A DNA stretch of 64,000 nt from Megalopta genalis (taxonomy: Eukaryota; Arthropoda; Insecta; Hymenoptera; Halictidae): assembly GCF_051020955.1 (NCBI RefSeq), contig NW_027476220.1:391497-455496 (forward strand), read 5' to 3'. The position numbers and the translations under genes were made by a program. The notes below the pieces were generated by a model, which saw nothing but the letters and a program-made list of their open reading frames with translations, made no database searches and was not told where the DNA came from. The first letter of the stretch is position 1. Every line of letters begins with the position of its first letter. Of the stretch, positions 13,371-26,454 are shown in pieces.

Positions 13371-14180
13371 GTTTGTTTAGTCTGCATTTCAAGCTATATT
13401 ACTCATATCCCAAGTGTTTGAAGCTAAATCATTTGTTTCGCATGGATTTGAAGCTAAACCTTCTACATCGCATTGAATTGAAGCTAAATCATGTGTTTCA
13501 CTTGGATATGAATCTAACTCGTTTGTTTAATTTGCATTTGAAGCTATATCACTTATATCGCAGGTGTCTGAAGCTAAATCATTTTTGTCGCATGGATTTG
13601 AATCTAAACCTTCTACATAGCATTGATTTGAGCTTAATCATGTGTTTTGCATTGATTTGAAGCTAACTCGTTTGTTTCGACTGCATTTGAAGGTATATCA
13701 CTTGTATCCCAAGTGTTTGAAGCTAAATCATTTGTTTCGCCTGGATTTGAAGCTAAACCTTCTACATCGCATTGATTTGAAGCTATATCATGTGTTTCGC
13801 TTGTATTTGAAGCTAACTCGTTTGTTTAGTCTGCATTTGAAGATATATCACTCATATCGCAAGTATCTGAAGCTAAATAATTTGCGTCGCATGGATTTGA
13901 AGCTAAACCATCTACATGACATTGATTTGAAGCAAAATCGTGTGTCCCGCATGGATTTGAAGCTAACTCGTTTGTTTCGCATGCACTTGAAGCTATATCA
14001 CCTAAATCCCAAGTGTTTCAAGCTAAATCATTTGTTTCGCATGGATTTCAAGCTAAACCTTCTACAGCGCATTGATATTAAGCTAAATCATGTGTTTCGC
14101 TTGGATTTGAAGCTAAATCTTCTACATCACATTGATTTGAAGCTAAAACATGTGTGTCGCACGGATTTTGAAGCTAAATC
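13371..14180 (+). repeat. 810-bp nested tandem repeat, unit 2 (left half)
   Basis: Second unit of the 810-bp pair. It ends where GTTTGTTTCGTCTGC replaces GTTTGTTTAGTCTGC at 14181. It carries the private T at 13653 that its counterpart in the right half lacks. Confidence 0.86.
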
Positions 14181-14228
14181 GTTTGTTTCGTCTGCATTTG
14201 AAGCTACATCAGTTATATCGCAAGTATC

Positions 14229-17200
14229 TGATGCTAAATCATTTGTTTCGCATGGATTTGTAGCTAAACCTTCTACATCGCATTGATTTGAAGCTATATC
14301 ATGTGTTTCGCTTGGATTTGAAGATAAACCTTCTACATCGAATTGATTTGAAGCTAAATCATGTGTTTTTTGCATGGATTTTGAAGCTAACTCGTTTGTT
14401 TCTGCTGCATTTGAAGCTATATCAATTATATCGCAAGTATCTGAAGCTAAATCATTTGTGCCGCATGGATTTGAAACTAAAGCTTCAACATCGCATTGAT
14501 TTCAATCTAAATCATGTGTACCATATGGATTTGGAAGCTAACTCGTTTGTTTCTCCTGCATTTGAATCTACATCACTTATATCGCAATTATCTGAAGCTA
14601 AATCATTTGTGTCGCATGGATCTGAAGCTAAACCTTCTACATCGCATTGATTTGAAGCTGAATCATGTGTTTTGTTTGGATTTGTAGCTAACTCGTTTGT
14701 TTCTCCTGCATTTGAAGCTATATCACTTATATCGCAAGTATCTGAAGCTAAATCATTTGTGTCGCATCGATTTGAAGCTAAACTTTCTACATCGTATTGA
14801 TTTGAATCTAACTCATTTGTTTCGCATGGATTAGAAGCTAAACATTCTACATCGTATGGATTTGAAGATAACCTTCTACATCGTATTGATTTGAAGCTAA
14901 CACGTTTGTTTCGTCTGAATTCGAAGGTATATCACTTATATCGCAAGTATCTGAACCTAAATCATATGTTTCGCATGGATTTGAAGCTAATCCTTCTATT
15001 TCGCATGGATTTAAATCTAAATGATGTGTTTCGCATGGATTTTGAGGCTAACTCGTTTGATTCGTCTGCATTTGAAGCTATATCACTTATATCACAAGTG
15101 TTTGAAGCTAAATCATTTGTTTCGCATGGATTTGAAGCTAAACCTTCTACATCGCATTGATTTGAAGCTAAATCATGTGATTCGCATGGATTTGAAGCTA
15201 ACTCGTTTGTTTCGCATGCACTTGAAGCTATATCACATACATCCCAAGTGTTTGAAGCTAAATCATTTGTTTCGCATGGATTTGAAGCTAAACCTTCTAC
15301 AGCGCATTGATATGAAGCTAAATGATATGTATCGCATGGATTTTGAAGCTATCCCGTTTGTTTCGTCTGAATTCGAAGGTATATCACTTATATCGCAAGT
15401 ATCTGAACCTAAATCATATGTTTCGCATGGATTTGAAGCTAATCCTTCTATTTCGCATGGATTTAAATCTAAATGATGTGTTTCGCATGGATTTTGAAGC
15501 TATCCCGTTTGATTCGTCTGCATTTGCAGCTATATCACTTATATCACAAGTGTTTGAAGCTAAATCATTTGTTTCGCATGGATTTGAGTCTAAGCCTTCT
15601 ACATAGCATTGATTTGAGCTTAATCATGTGTTTTGCATGGATTTGAAGCTAACTCGTTTGTTTCGACTGCATTTGAAGGTATATCACTTATATCCCAAGT
15701 GTTTGAAGCTAAATCATTTGTTTCGCATGGATTTGAAGCTAAACCTTCTACATCGCATTGATTTGAAGCTATATCATGTGTTTCGCTTGTATTTGATGCT
15801 AACTCGTTTGTTTAGTCTGCATTTCAAGCTATATTACTCATATCCCAAGTGTTTGAAGCTAAATCATTTGTTTCGCATGGATTTGAAGCTAAACCTTCTA
15901 CATCGCATTGAATTGAAGCTAAATCATGTGTTTCACTTGGATATGAATCTAACTCGTTTGTTTAATTTGCATTTGAAGCTATATCACTTATATCGCAGGT
16001 ATCTGAAGCTAAATCATTTTTGTCGCATGGATTTGAATCTAAACCTTCTACATAGCATTGATTTGAGCTTAATCATGTGTTTTGCATGGATTTGAAGCTA
16101 ACTCGTTTGTTTCGACTGCATTTGAAGGTATATCACTTGTACCCCAAGTGTTTGAAGCTAAATCATTTGTTTCGCCTGGATTTGAAGCTAAACCTTCTAC
16201 ATCGCATTGATTTGAAGCTATATCATGTGTTTCGCTTGTATTTGAAGCTAACTCGTTTGTTTAGTCTGCATTTGAAGATATATCACTCATATCGCAAGTA
16301 TCTGAAGCTAAATAATTTGCGTCGCATGGATTTGAAGCTAAACCATCTACATGACATTGATTTGAAGCAAAATCGTGTGTCCCGCATGGATTTGAAGCTA
16401 ACTCGTTTGTTTCGCATGCACTTGAAGCTATCTCACCTAAATCCCAAGTGTTTCAAGCTAAATCATTTGTTTCGCATGGATTGCAAGCTAAACCTTCTAC
16501 AGCGCATTGATATTAAGCTAAATCATGTGTTTCGCTTGGATTTGAAGCTAAACCTTCTACATCACATTGATTTGGAGCTAAAACATGTGTGTCGCACGGA
16601 TTTTGAAGCTAAATCGTTTGTTTAGTCTGCATTTCAAGCTATATTACTCATATCCCAAGTGTTTGAAGCTAAATCATTTGTTTCGCATGGATTTGAAGCT
16701 AAACCTTCTACATCGCATTGAATTGAAGCTAAATCATGTGTTTCACTTGGATATGAATCTAACTCGTTTGTTTAATTTGCATTTGAAGCTATATCACTTA
16801 TATCGCAGGTGTCTGAAGCTAAATCATTTTTGTCGCATGGATTTGAATCTAAACCTTCTACATAGCATTGATTTGAGCTTAATCATGTGTTTTGCATGGA
16901 TTTGAAGCTAACTCGTTTGTTTCGACTGCATTTGAAGGTATATCACTTGTATCCCAAGTGTTTGAAGCTAAATCATTTGTTTCGCCTGGATTTGAAGCTA
17001 AACCTTCTACATCGCATTGATTTGAAGCTATATCATGTGTTTCGCTTGTATTTGAAGCTAACTCGTTTGTTTAGTCTGCATTTGAAGATATATCACTCAT
17101 ATCGCAAGTATCTGAAGCTAAATAATTTGCGTCGCATGGATTTGAAGCTAAACCATCTACATGACATTGATTTGAAGCAAAATCGTGTGTCCCGCATGGA

Positions 17201-17451
17201 TTTGAAGCTAACTCGTTTGTTTCGCATGCACTTGAAGCTATATCACCTAAATCCCAAGTGTTTCAAGCTAAATCATTTGTTTCGCATGGATTTCAAGCTA
17301 AACCTTCTACAGCGCATTGATATTAAGCTAAATCATGTGTTTCGCTTGGATTTGAAGCTAAATCTTCTACATCACATTGATTTGAAGCTAAAACATGTGT
17401 GTCGCACGGATTTTGAAGCTAAATCGTTTGTTTCGTCTGCATTTGAAGCTA
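14229..17451 (+). repeat. 3,245-bp tandem duplication, right copy
   Basis: Copy of 10984-14206. It includes the 810-bp pair at 15806-16615 and 16616-17425. The junction between the halves (14207-14228) sits inside an E/A monomer pair. It reads TACATCAGTTATATCGC there and TATATCACTTATATCCC at the matching right end, as expected if exchange took place between misaligned but same-phase monomers. Confidence 0.87.
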
Positions 17452-18478
17452 TATCACTTATATCCCATGTGTTTGATGCTAAATCATTTGTTTCGCATGG
17501 ATTTGAAGCTAAACCTTCTACAGCGCATTGATTTGAAGCTAAATCATGAGTTTCGCACGGTTTTGAAGCTAAACCTTCTACATAGCATTGATATGAAGCT
17601 AAATCATGTGTTTTGCTTGAATTTGAAGCTAACTCGTTTGTTTAGTCTGCATTTGAAGCTATATCACTCATATCCCAAGTGTTTGATGCTAAATCAATTG
17701 TTTCGCATGTATTTGAAGCTAAACCTTCTACATTGGATTGATTTGAAGCTTAATCATGTGTTTCGCATGGATACGAAGCTAACTCGTTTGTTTAGTCTGC
17801 ATTTGAAGCTATATCACACATATCCCAAGTGTTTGATGCTAAATCAATTGTTTCGCATGGATTTGAATCTAAACCTTCTACATCGGATTGATTTGTAGCT
17901 AAAACATGTGATTCGCATGGATTTGAAGCGAACTCGTTTGTTTCGCATGCACTTGAAGCTATATCACTGATATCCCATGTGTTTGATGCTAAATTATTTG
18001 TTTCCCATGGATTTGATGCTAAACCTTCTACAGCGCATTGATTTGAAGCTAAATCATGTGTTTCGCTTGAATTTGAAGCTAACTCGTTTGTTTAGTCTGC
18101 ATTTGAAGCTATATCACTCATATCCCAAGTGTTTGATGCTATATCAATTGTTTCGCATAGATTTGAAGCTAAGCCTTATACTTCGCATCGATTTGAAGCT
18201 AAATGATGTGTATCGCATGCATTTTGAAGCTAACTCGTTTGGTTGGTCTGCAATTTAAAGCTATATCACTTATATCGCAAGTATTTGAAGCTAAATAATT
18301 TGTATCCCATGGATTTGAAGCTAAACCTTCTCCATCGCATTGATTTGCAGCTGGATCATGTGTTTCGCATGGACTTGAAGCTAACTCGTTTGTTTCGCAT
18401 GCAGCTGAAGCTATATCACTTATATCCCAAGTGTTTGAAGCTCAATCATTTGTGTCGCATGGATTTGAAGCTAAACTT
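17452..18478 (+). repeat. Satellite HORs rich in TATCCCAAGTG E monomers and AATCAATTG A monomers
   Basis: About 34 monomers. E monomers mostly read ATATCCCAAGTG or ATATCCCATGTG, and several A monomers read AATCAATTGTTTCGC (17690, 17840, 18140). Two stretches near 17600-17720 and 18050-18160 resemble each other. A unit near 18160-18240 repeats the C-B-C pattern of block Q (CGCATAGAT, TTATACTTCGC, GCATGCATT). No gene is seen. Confidence 0.7.
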
Positions 18479-19325
18479 TCTACATCGCATTGATTTGAAT
18501 CTAAATCATGTGTTTCGCTTGGATATGGAGCTAACTCGTTTGTTTCGACTGCATTTGAAGCTATATCACTTATAGCCCAAGTAATTGTAGCTCAATAATT
18601 TGTGTCGCATGGATTTGAAGCTAAACCTTCTACATCGCATTGATTTGAATCTAAATCATGTGTTTTGCTTGGATATGAAGCTAACTCGTTTGTTTAGTCG
18701 CATTTGCTGCTACATCACTTATATCGCAAGTATCTGAACATAAATCATTTGTTTCGCAAGGATTTGAAGCCAATCCTTCTACAAAGCATTTGTTTGAAGC
18801 TTAATCATGTGTTTTGCATGGATTTCAAGCTAACTCGTTTGATTCCCCTGCATTTGAAGCTATATCACTTATATCGCAAGTATCTGATGCTGAATCATTT
18901 GTTTCGCAAGGACTTGAAGCTAACTCGTTTGTTTCGCATGCAGCTGAAGCTATATCATCTATATCCCAAGTGTTTGAAGCTCAATCATTTGTGTCGCATG
19001 GATTTGAAGCTAAACCTAATACATCGCATTGATTTGAATCTAAATCATGTGTTTCGCTTGGATATGGAGCTAACTCGTTTGTTTCGACTGCTTTTGAAGC
19101 TATATCACTTATAGCCCCAGTAATTGAAGCTCAATCATTTGTGTCGCATGGATTTGTAGCTAAACCTTCTACATCGTATTGATTTGAATCTAAATAATGT
19201 GTTTCGCTTGGATATGAAGCTAACTCGTTTGTTTAGTCGCATTTGCAGCTACATCACATATATCGCATGTATCTGAACATAAATCATTTGTTTCGCATGG
19301 ATTTGAAGCTAAACCTTCTACATCG
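18479..19325 (+). repeat. Block S, copy 1
   Basis: Matches 23905-24751 at an offset of 5,426. Unusual monomers shared by both are an E with TATAGCCCAAGTAATTG, a 29-bp D with TTTAGTCGCATTTG, an E with GAACATAAATC following it, and a B with CCTTCTACAAAGC. Differences seen are AAATAATGTG (19193) against AAATCATGTG, and CACATATATCGC (19255) against CACCTATATCGC. Confidence 0.85.
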
Positions 19326-20719
19326 TATCGATTTGAAGCTAAATGATATGTATCGCATGGATTTTGAAGCTATCCCGTTTGATTCGTCTGCATTTCTAGC
19401 TATATCACTTATATCACAAGTGTTTGAAGTTAAATCATTTGTTTCGCATGGAATTGAAGCTGAACCTTCTACATCGCATTGAATTGACGCTAAATCATGT
19501 GTTTCGCATGGATTTGAAGCTAAACCTTCTACATCGAATTGATTTGAAGCAAAATCATGTGTTTTGCATGGATTTGATGCTAACTCGTTTGTTTCTCCTG
19601 CACTTGAAGCTATATCAGTTATATCGCAAGTATCTGAGGCTAAATCATGTGTTTCGCTTGGATTTGAAGCTAAACCTTCTACATCGCATTGATTTGAAGC
19701 TAAATCATGTTGTTTGCATGGATTTGATGCTAACTCGTTTGCTTCCCCTGCATTTGAAGCTATATCAGTTATATCGCAAGTGTCTGATGCTAAATCATGT
19801 GTTTCGCTTGGATTTGAAGCTACACCATCAACATCGCATTGATTTGAAGCTAAATTATGTGTTTTGCATGTATTTGATGCTAACTCGTTTGATTCGTCCG
19901 CATTTGAAGCAATATCAGTTATATCTCAAGTATCTGACGCTAAATCATGTGTTTCGCATGGATTTGGAGCTAACTCGTTTGTTCCGCATGCAGTTGAAGC
20001 TAAATCATGAATATCGCAAGTATTTGTATATAAACCATTTGTTTGGCATTGATTTGAAGCTAAGCCTTCTACATCGCATTGATTTGAAGCTAAATCATGT
20101 GTTTCGCTTGGATTTGAAGCTATACCTTCTACATCGCTTTGATTTCAAGCTAAATCATGTGTTCTGCATGAATTTGATGCTAACTCGTTTGTTTCCCCTG
20201 CATTTGAAGCTATATCAGTTATATCGAAGGATCTGATGCTAAATCATTTGTTTCGCATGGATTTGAAGCTAAACCTTCTACATCGCATTGATTTAAGGTA
20301 AATCATGTGTTTTGCATGGATTTCATGCTAACTCGACGTTTCCCATGCATTTGAAGCTATATCAGTTATATCGCAAGTATCTGATGGTAAATCATTTGTT
20401 TCGTATGGATTTGAAGCTAAACCTTCTACATCGCATTGATTTGCAGCTAAATCGTGTGTTTCGCATGGATTTGAAGCTAACGTTCGTTTCGTCTGCATTT
20501 GATGCTATATCACTTATATCGCAAGTGTTTGAAGCTAAATCATTTGTTTCGCTTGGATTTGAAGCTAAACTTTCTACATCGTATCGATTTGAAGCTAAAT
20601 GATATGTATCGCATGGACTTTGAAGCTATCCCGTTTGATTCGTTTGCATTTCCAGCTATATCACTTATACCACAAGTGTTTGAAGCTAAATCATTTGTTT
20701 CGCATGGATTTGAAGCTAA
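19326..20719 (+). repeat. Satellite HORs holding an 813-bp frame-preserved run
   Basis: About 46 monomers. From 19424 to 20236 the monomer register stays in phase, so the plus-strand LKLNHLFRMD-type frame is open for 270 codons. I treat this as a repeat property. Near 20296 a C monomer is shortened (TTAAGGTAAATCATG), and near 20473 a D monomer has lost two bases (AACGTTCG), both recurring near 22630/22815 and 25205/25395. No gene is seen. Confidence 0.72.
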
Positions 20720-21925
20720 ACCTTTTACATCGCATTGATTTGCAGCTAAATCATGTGTTTTGCATGGATTGGATGCTAACTCGTTCGTTTCGCCTGAATT
20801 TGATGCTATATCACTTATATCGCAAGTGTTTGAAGCTACATCGTTTGTTTCGCATGGATTAGAAGCTAAACCTTCTACATCGTATCGATTTGAAGCTAAA
20901 TGATATGTATCGCATGGACTTTGAAGCTATTCCGTTTGATTCGTCTGCATTTCCAGCTATATCACTTATACCACAAGTGTTTGAAGCTAAATCATTTGTT
21001 TCGCATGGATTTGATTAAACCTACTACATCGCATTGATTTGAAGCTAAATCATGTGTTTTGCATGGATTTTATGCTAACTCGTTTGTTTCCCCTGCATTT
21101 GAAGCTATATCAGTTATATCGCAAGTATCTGATGCTAAATCATTTGTTTAGCATGGATTTGAAGCTAAACCTTCAACATCGCATTGATTTCCAGCTAAAT
21201 CATGTGTATCACATGGATTTTGAAGCTAACTCGTTTGTTTCTCCTGCATTTGAAGCTATATCACTTATATCGCAAGTATCTGAAGCTAAATCATTTGTGT
21301 CGCTTGGATTTGGAGCTAATCCTTTTATATCGCATTGATTTGCAGCTAAATCATGTGTTTTGCATGGATTGGATGCTAACTCGTTTGTTTTGCAAGCAGT
21401 AGCAGCTAAATCGTGTATATCAAAAGTATTATAAGCTGAACCATTTATATCGCATGGATTTGATGCTAAGCCTTCTACTTCGAATTGATTTGAAGCTAAA
21501 TCATGTGTTTCGCTTGGGGTTGGTGCTAACTCGTTTGTTCCCCATGCAGTTGAAGCTAAATCATGAATATCGCAAGTATTTGAATATAAACCATTTGTTT
21601 GGCATTGATTTGAAGCTAAGCCTTCTACATCGTATTTATTTGCAGCTGAATCATGTGTTTCGCATGGATTTTGTAGCTAACTCGTTTGTTTCTCCTGCAT
21701 TTGAAGCTATATCACTTATATCGCAAGTATCTGAAGCTAAATCATTTGTGCCGCATGGATTTGAAGCTAAACCTTCTACATCGTATCGATTTGAAGCTAA
21801 ATGATATGTATCGTATGGATTTTGAAGCTATCCCGTTTGATTCGTCTGCATTTGCAGCTATATCACTTATATCACAAGTGTTTGAAGCTAAATCATTTGT
21901 TTCGCATGGATTTGAAGCTAAACCT
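20720..21925 (+). repeat. Block T, copy 1
   Basis: Matches 28335-29540 at an offset of 7,615 with a few substitutions, for example GTATCGATT (20880) against GTTTCGATT (28495) and CTTGGGGTTGG (21510s) against CTTGGGTTTGG. It contains a 28-bp B monomer TTGATTAAACCTACTAC at 21011, one copy of module K, and the aberrant HOR with GCAGTAGCAGC at 21396. Confidence 0.83.
21396..21406 (+). repeat. Aberrant HOR marker GCAGTAGCAGC (first of five)
   Basis: The D/E junction here reads TTTTGCAAGCAGTAGCAGC, and the E monomer that follows is changed to AAATCGTGTATATC. The next A monomer begins TATAAGCTG. The same oddity occurs at about 29011, 30995, 32077 and 62327, always with the same flanking variants, so it is one ancestral HOR spread by block copying. 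Confidence 0.85.
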
Positions 21926-23904
21926 TCTACATCGCAATGATTTGAAGCTAAATCATGTGTTTCGCTTGGATTTGAAGCTATACCTTCTACATCGCTTTTT
22001 ATTTCAAGCTAAATCATGTGTTCTGCATGAATTTGATGCTAACTCGTTTGTTTCCCCTGCATTTGAAGCTATATCAGTTATATCGCAAGTATCTGATGCT
22101 AAATCATTTGTTTAGCATGGATTTGAAGCTAAACCTTCTACATTGCATTGATTTGCAGCTAAATCATATGTTTCGCATGGATTTGAAACTAAACATTCTA
22201 CATAGCATTGACTTGCAGCTAAATCATGTGTTTCGCATGGATTTGAAGCTAAGCCTTCAACATCGCATTGATTTCCAGCTAAATCATGAGTATCACATGG
22301 ATTTTGAAGCTAACTCGTTCGTTTCGTCTGCATTTGAAGCAATATCACTTATATCGCAAGTATCTGAAGCTGAATCATTTGTTTCGCATTGATTTGAAGC
22401 TAAACCTTCAACATCGCATTGATTTGAAGCTAAATCATGTGTTTCGCTTGGATTTGAAGCTATACCTTCTACATCGCTTTGATTTCAAGCTAAATCATGT
22501 GTTCTGCATGAATTTGATGCTAACTCGTTTGTTTCTCCTGCATTTGAAGCTATATCAGTTATATCGCAAGTATCTGATGCTAAATCATTTGTTTCGCATG
22601 GATTAGAAGCTAAACCTTCTACATCGCATTGATTTAAGGTAAATCATGTGTTTTGCATGGATTTCATGCTAACTCGATGTTTTCCATGCATTTGAAGCTA
22701 TATCAGTTATATCGCAAGTATCTGATGGTAAATCATTTGTTTCGTATGGATTTGAAGCTAAACCTTCTACATCGCATTGATTTGCAGCTAAATCGTGTGT
22801 TTCGCATGGATTTGAAGCTAACGTTCGTTTCGTCTGCATTTGATGCTATATCACTTATATCGCAAGTGTTTGAAGCTAAATCATTTGTTTCGCATGGATT
22901 TGACGCTAAACCATCTACATCGCATTGATTTGAAGTTAAATCATGTGTTTCGCTTGGATATGAAGCTAACTCGCTTGTTTGGTCTGCACTTGAAGCTATA
23001 TCACTTGTATCGCAAGTATTTGAAGCTAAATGTTCTGTCTCGCATGGATTTTGAAGCTAACTCGTTTGCTTCCCCTGTATTTTAAGCTATTTCAGTTATA
23101 TCGCAAGTATCTGAACCTAAATCATATGTTTCGCATGAATTTGAAACTAAACCTTCTACATAGAATTGATTTGCATCTAAATCATGTGTTTCGCTTGTGT
23201 TTGAAGCTAACTCGTTTGTTTCGTCTGCATTTGAAGCTATATCACCAATATCACTAGAATATGAAGCTAAATCATTTGTTCCGCATGGATTTGCAGCTAA
23301 GCCTTCTACTTCGCATCGATTTGAAGCTAAATCGTTGGTATAGCATGGATATTGAAGCTAACTCGTTTGATTCGTCTGCATTTGAAGCTATATCACTTAT
23401 ATCCTTTGTGTATGAACCTAAATCATTTGCTTCGGATGTATTTGAATCTAAACCTTCTACATCGCATTGACTTGAAACCAAATCATGTGTTTCGCTTGGA
23501 TTTGAAGCTAACTCGTTTGATTCGTCTGCATTTCCAGCTATATCACTTATACCACAAGTGTTTGAAGCTAAATCATTTGTTTCGCATGGATTTGATTAAA
23601 CCTACTACATCGCATTGATTTGAAGCTAAATCATGTGTTTTGCATGGATTTTATGCTAACTCGTTTGTTTCCCCTGCATTTGAAGCTATATCAGTTATAT
23701 CGCAAGTATCTGATGCTAAATCATTTGTTTAGCATGGATTTGAAGCTAAACCTTCAACATCGCATTGATTTCCAGCTAAATCATGTGTATCACATGGATT
23801 TTGAAGCTAACTCGTTTGTTTCTCCTGCATTTGAAGCTATATCACTTATATCGCAAGTATCTGAAGCTAAATCATTTGTGTCGCTTGGATTTGGAGCTAA
23901 ACCT
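21926..23904 (+). repeat. Satellite HORs with local copies of 20.2-20.6 kb and 21.0-21.3 kb
   Basis: About 66 monomers. Bases 22640-22900 match 20300-20560 (offset about 2,341), including the two-base-short D. Bases 23540-23890 match 20960-21310 (offset 2,581), including the 28-bp B at 23592 and a module K. Between them, 22920-23500 matches the end-of-window type HORs near 34000-34600 and 63300-63980. Markers are TCGCTTGTTTGGTCTGC, a D with CTTCCCCTGTATTTTAAGC and TCACTAGAATATG. No gene is seen. Confidence 0.72.
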
Positions 23905-24751
23905 TCTACATCGCATTGATTTGAATCTAAATCATGTGTTTCGCTTGGATATGGAGCTAACTCGTTTGTTTCGACTGCATTTGAAGCTATATCACTTATA
24001 GCCCAAGTAATTGTAGCTCAATAATTTGTGTCGCATGGATTTGAAGCTAAACCTTCTACATCGCATTGATTTGAATCTAAATCATGTGTTTTGCTTGGAT
24101 ATGAAGCTAACTCGTTTGTTTAGTCGCATTTGCTGCTACATCACTTATATCGCAAGTATCTGAACATAAATCATTTGTTTCGCAAGGATTTGAAGCCAAT
24201 CCTTCTACAAAGCATTTGTTTGAAGCTTAATCATGTGTTTTGCATGGATTTCAAGCTAACTCGTTTGATTCCCCTGCATTTGAAGCTATATCACTTATAT
24301 CGCAAGTATCTGATGCTGAATCATTTGTTTCGCAAGGACTTGAAGCTAACTCGTTTGTTTCGCATGCAGCTGAAGCTATATCATCTATATCCCAAGTGTT
24401 TGAAGCTCAATCATTTGTGTCGCATGGATTTGAAGCTAAACCTAATACATCGCATTGATTTGAATCTAAATCATGTGTTTCGCTTGGATATGGAGCTAAC
24501 TCGTTTGTTTCGACTGCTTTTGAAGCTATATCACTTATAGCCCCAGTAATTGAAGCTCAATCATTTGTGTCGCATGGATTTGTAGCTAAACCTTCTACAT
24601 CGTATTGATTTGAATCTAAATCATGTGTTTCGCTTGGATATGAAGCTAACTCGTTTGTTTAGTCGCATTTGCAGCTACATCACCTATATCGCATGTATCT
24701 GAACATAAATCATTTGTTTCGCATGGATTTGAAGCTAAACCTTCTACATCG
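23905..24751 (+). repeat. Block S, copy 2
   Basis: Copy of 18479-19325. It ends where the B monomer after TTCTACATCG continues CATTGATTTG here but TATCGATTTG in copy 1. Confidence 0.84.
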
Positions 24752-25612
24752 CATTGATTTGAAGCTAAATCATGTGTTTCACTTGGATATGAATCTAACT
24801 CGTTTGTTTAATTCGCATTTGAAGCTATATCACTTATATCGCAAGTATCTGAAGCTAAATCATTTTTGTCGCATGGATTTGAATCTGAACCTTCTACATA
24901 GCATTGAATTGAAGCATAATCATGTGATTTGCATGGATTTGAAGCTAACTCGTTTGTTTCGACTGCATTTGAAGGTATATCACTTTTATCCCAAGTGTTT
25001 GAAGCTAAATCATTTGTTTCGCCTGGATTTGAAGATAAACCTTCTACATCGCATTGATTTGAAGCTGAATCATGTGTTTTGCTTGGATTTGTAGCTAACT
25101 CGTTTGTTTCCCCTGCATTTGAAGCTATATCAGTTATATCGCAAGTATCTGATGCTAAATCATTTGTTTCGCATGGATTTGAAGCTAAACCTTCTACATC
25201 GCATTGATTTAAGGTAAATCATGTGTTTTGCATGGATTTCATGCTAACTCGATGTTTCCCATGCATTTGAAGCTATATCAGTTATATCGCAAGTATCTGA
25301 TGGTAAATCATTTGTTTCGTATGGATTTGAAGCTAAACCTTCTACATCGCATTGATTTGCAGCTAAATCGTGTGTTTCGCATGGATTTGAAGCTAACGTT
25401 CGTTTCGTCTGCATTTGATGCTATATCACTTATATCGCAAGTGTTTGAAGCTAAATCATTTGTTTCGCATGGATTTGACGCTAAACCATCTACATCGCAT
25501 TGATTTGAAGTTAAATCATGTGTTTCGCTTGGATTTGAAGCTAAACTTTCTACATCGCATTGATTTGAAGCTAAATCATGTGACTTGCATGGATTTGATG
25601 CTAACTCGTTCG
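24752..25612 (+). repeat. Satellite HORs, with third copy of the short-C/short-D segment
   Basis: About 29 monomers. Bases 25210-25500 match 22635-22925 (offset 2,575) and 20295-20585, including the shortened C (TTAAGGTAAATC) and the 28-bp D (AACGTTCG). Bases 24750-24830 resemble block Q (TTTGTTTAATTCGC). No gene is seen. Confidence 0.72.
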
Positions 25613-26454
25613 TTTCGCCTGCATTTGGTGCTATATCACTTATATCGCAAGTATCTGAAGCCAAATCATTTGTGCCGCATGGATTTGAAGCTAAACCTTC
25701 TACATTGTATCGATTTGAAGCTAAATGATATGTATCGCATGGATTTTGAAGCTATCCCGTTTTATTCGTCTGCATTTGCAGCTTTATCACTTATATCACA
25801 AGTGTTTGAAGCTAAATCCTTTGTTTCGCATGGATTTGAAGCTAAACCTTCTACATCGCAATGATTTGAAGCTAAATCATGTGTTTCGCTTGGATTTGAA
25901 GCTATACCTTCTACATCGCTTTGATTTCAAGCTAAATCATGTGTTCTGCATGAATTTGATGCTAACTCGTTTGTTTCCCCTGCATTTGAAGCTATATCAG
26001 TTATATCGCAAGTATCTGATGCTAAATCATTTGTTTAGCATGAATTTGAAGCTAAACCTTCTACATTGCATTGATTTGCAGCTAAATCATATGTTTCGCA
26101 TGGATTTGAAACTAAACATTCTACATAGCATTGACTTGCAGCTAAATCATGTGTTTCGCATGGATTTGAAGCTAAGCCTTCAACATCGCATTGATTTCCA
26201 GCTAAATCATGTGTATCACATGGATTTTGAAGCTAACTCGTTCGATTCGTCTGCACTTGAAGCTATATCGCTTATATCTCAAGTGTTTGATGCTAAATCA
26301 TTTGTTTCGCATGGATTTGTAGCTACACCTTCCACATTGCATTGATTTGAAGCTAAATCATGTGTTTCGCTTGGATATGAAGCTAAACCTTCTACATCGA
26401 ATTGATTTCAAGCTAAATCATGTGTTTTGCATGGATTTGATGCTAACTCGTTTG
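25613..26454 (+). repeat. 842-bp tandem duplication, unit 1
   Basis: Matches the next 842 bp without a difference in the parts I compared. The open reading frames in two frames (206 codons each) translate identically in both units. The period of 842 is 28 monomers plus 2 bases. Shared private markers are CAGCTTTATCAC (about 25780), AATCCTTTG (about 25817) and CTTCCACATTGC (about 26330). Confidence 0.88.

Larger units (their letters stand above)
10984..14206 (+). repeat. 3,245-bp tandem duplication, left copy
   Basis: Bases 10984-14206 match 14229-17451 at a constant offset of 3,245 bp. In the stretches I compared by eye the only difference was at 13653 (T) against 16898 (G). The block contains part of block P (to 12052), then a unit with TGATATGAAGC near 12064, then an internal 810-bp tandem pair. 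The near identity marks this as one of the youngest exchange products in the window, or as an assembly duplication that needs read support. Confidence 0.88.

Noticed and set aside
21391..21410. Possible insertion of foreign sequence at GCAAGCAGTAGCAGC
   Set aside because: Length and phase fit altered D and E monomers (still about 30 bp each, ending in normal units). It is a diverged HOR, not an insertion.
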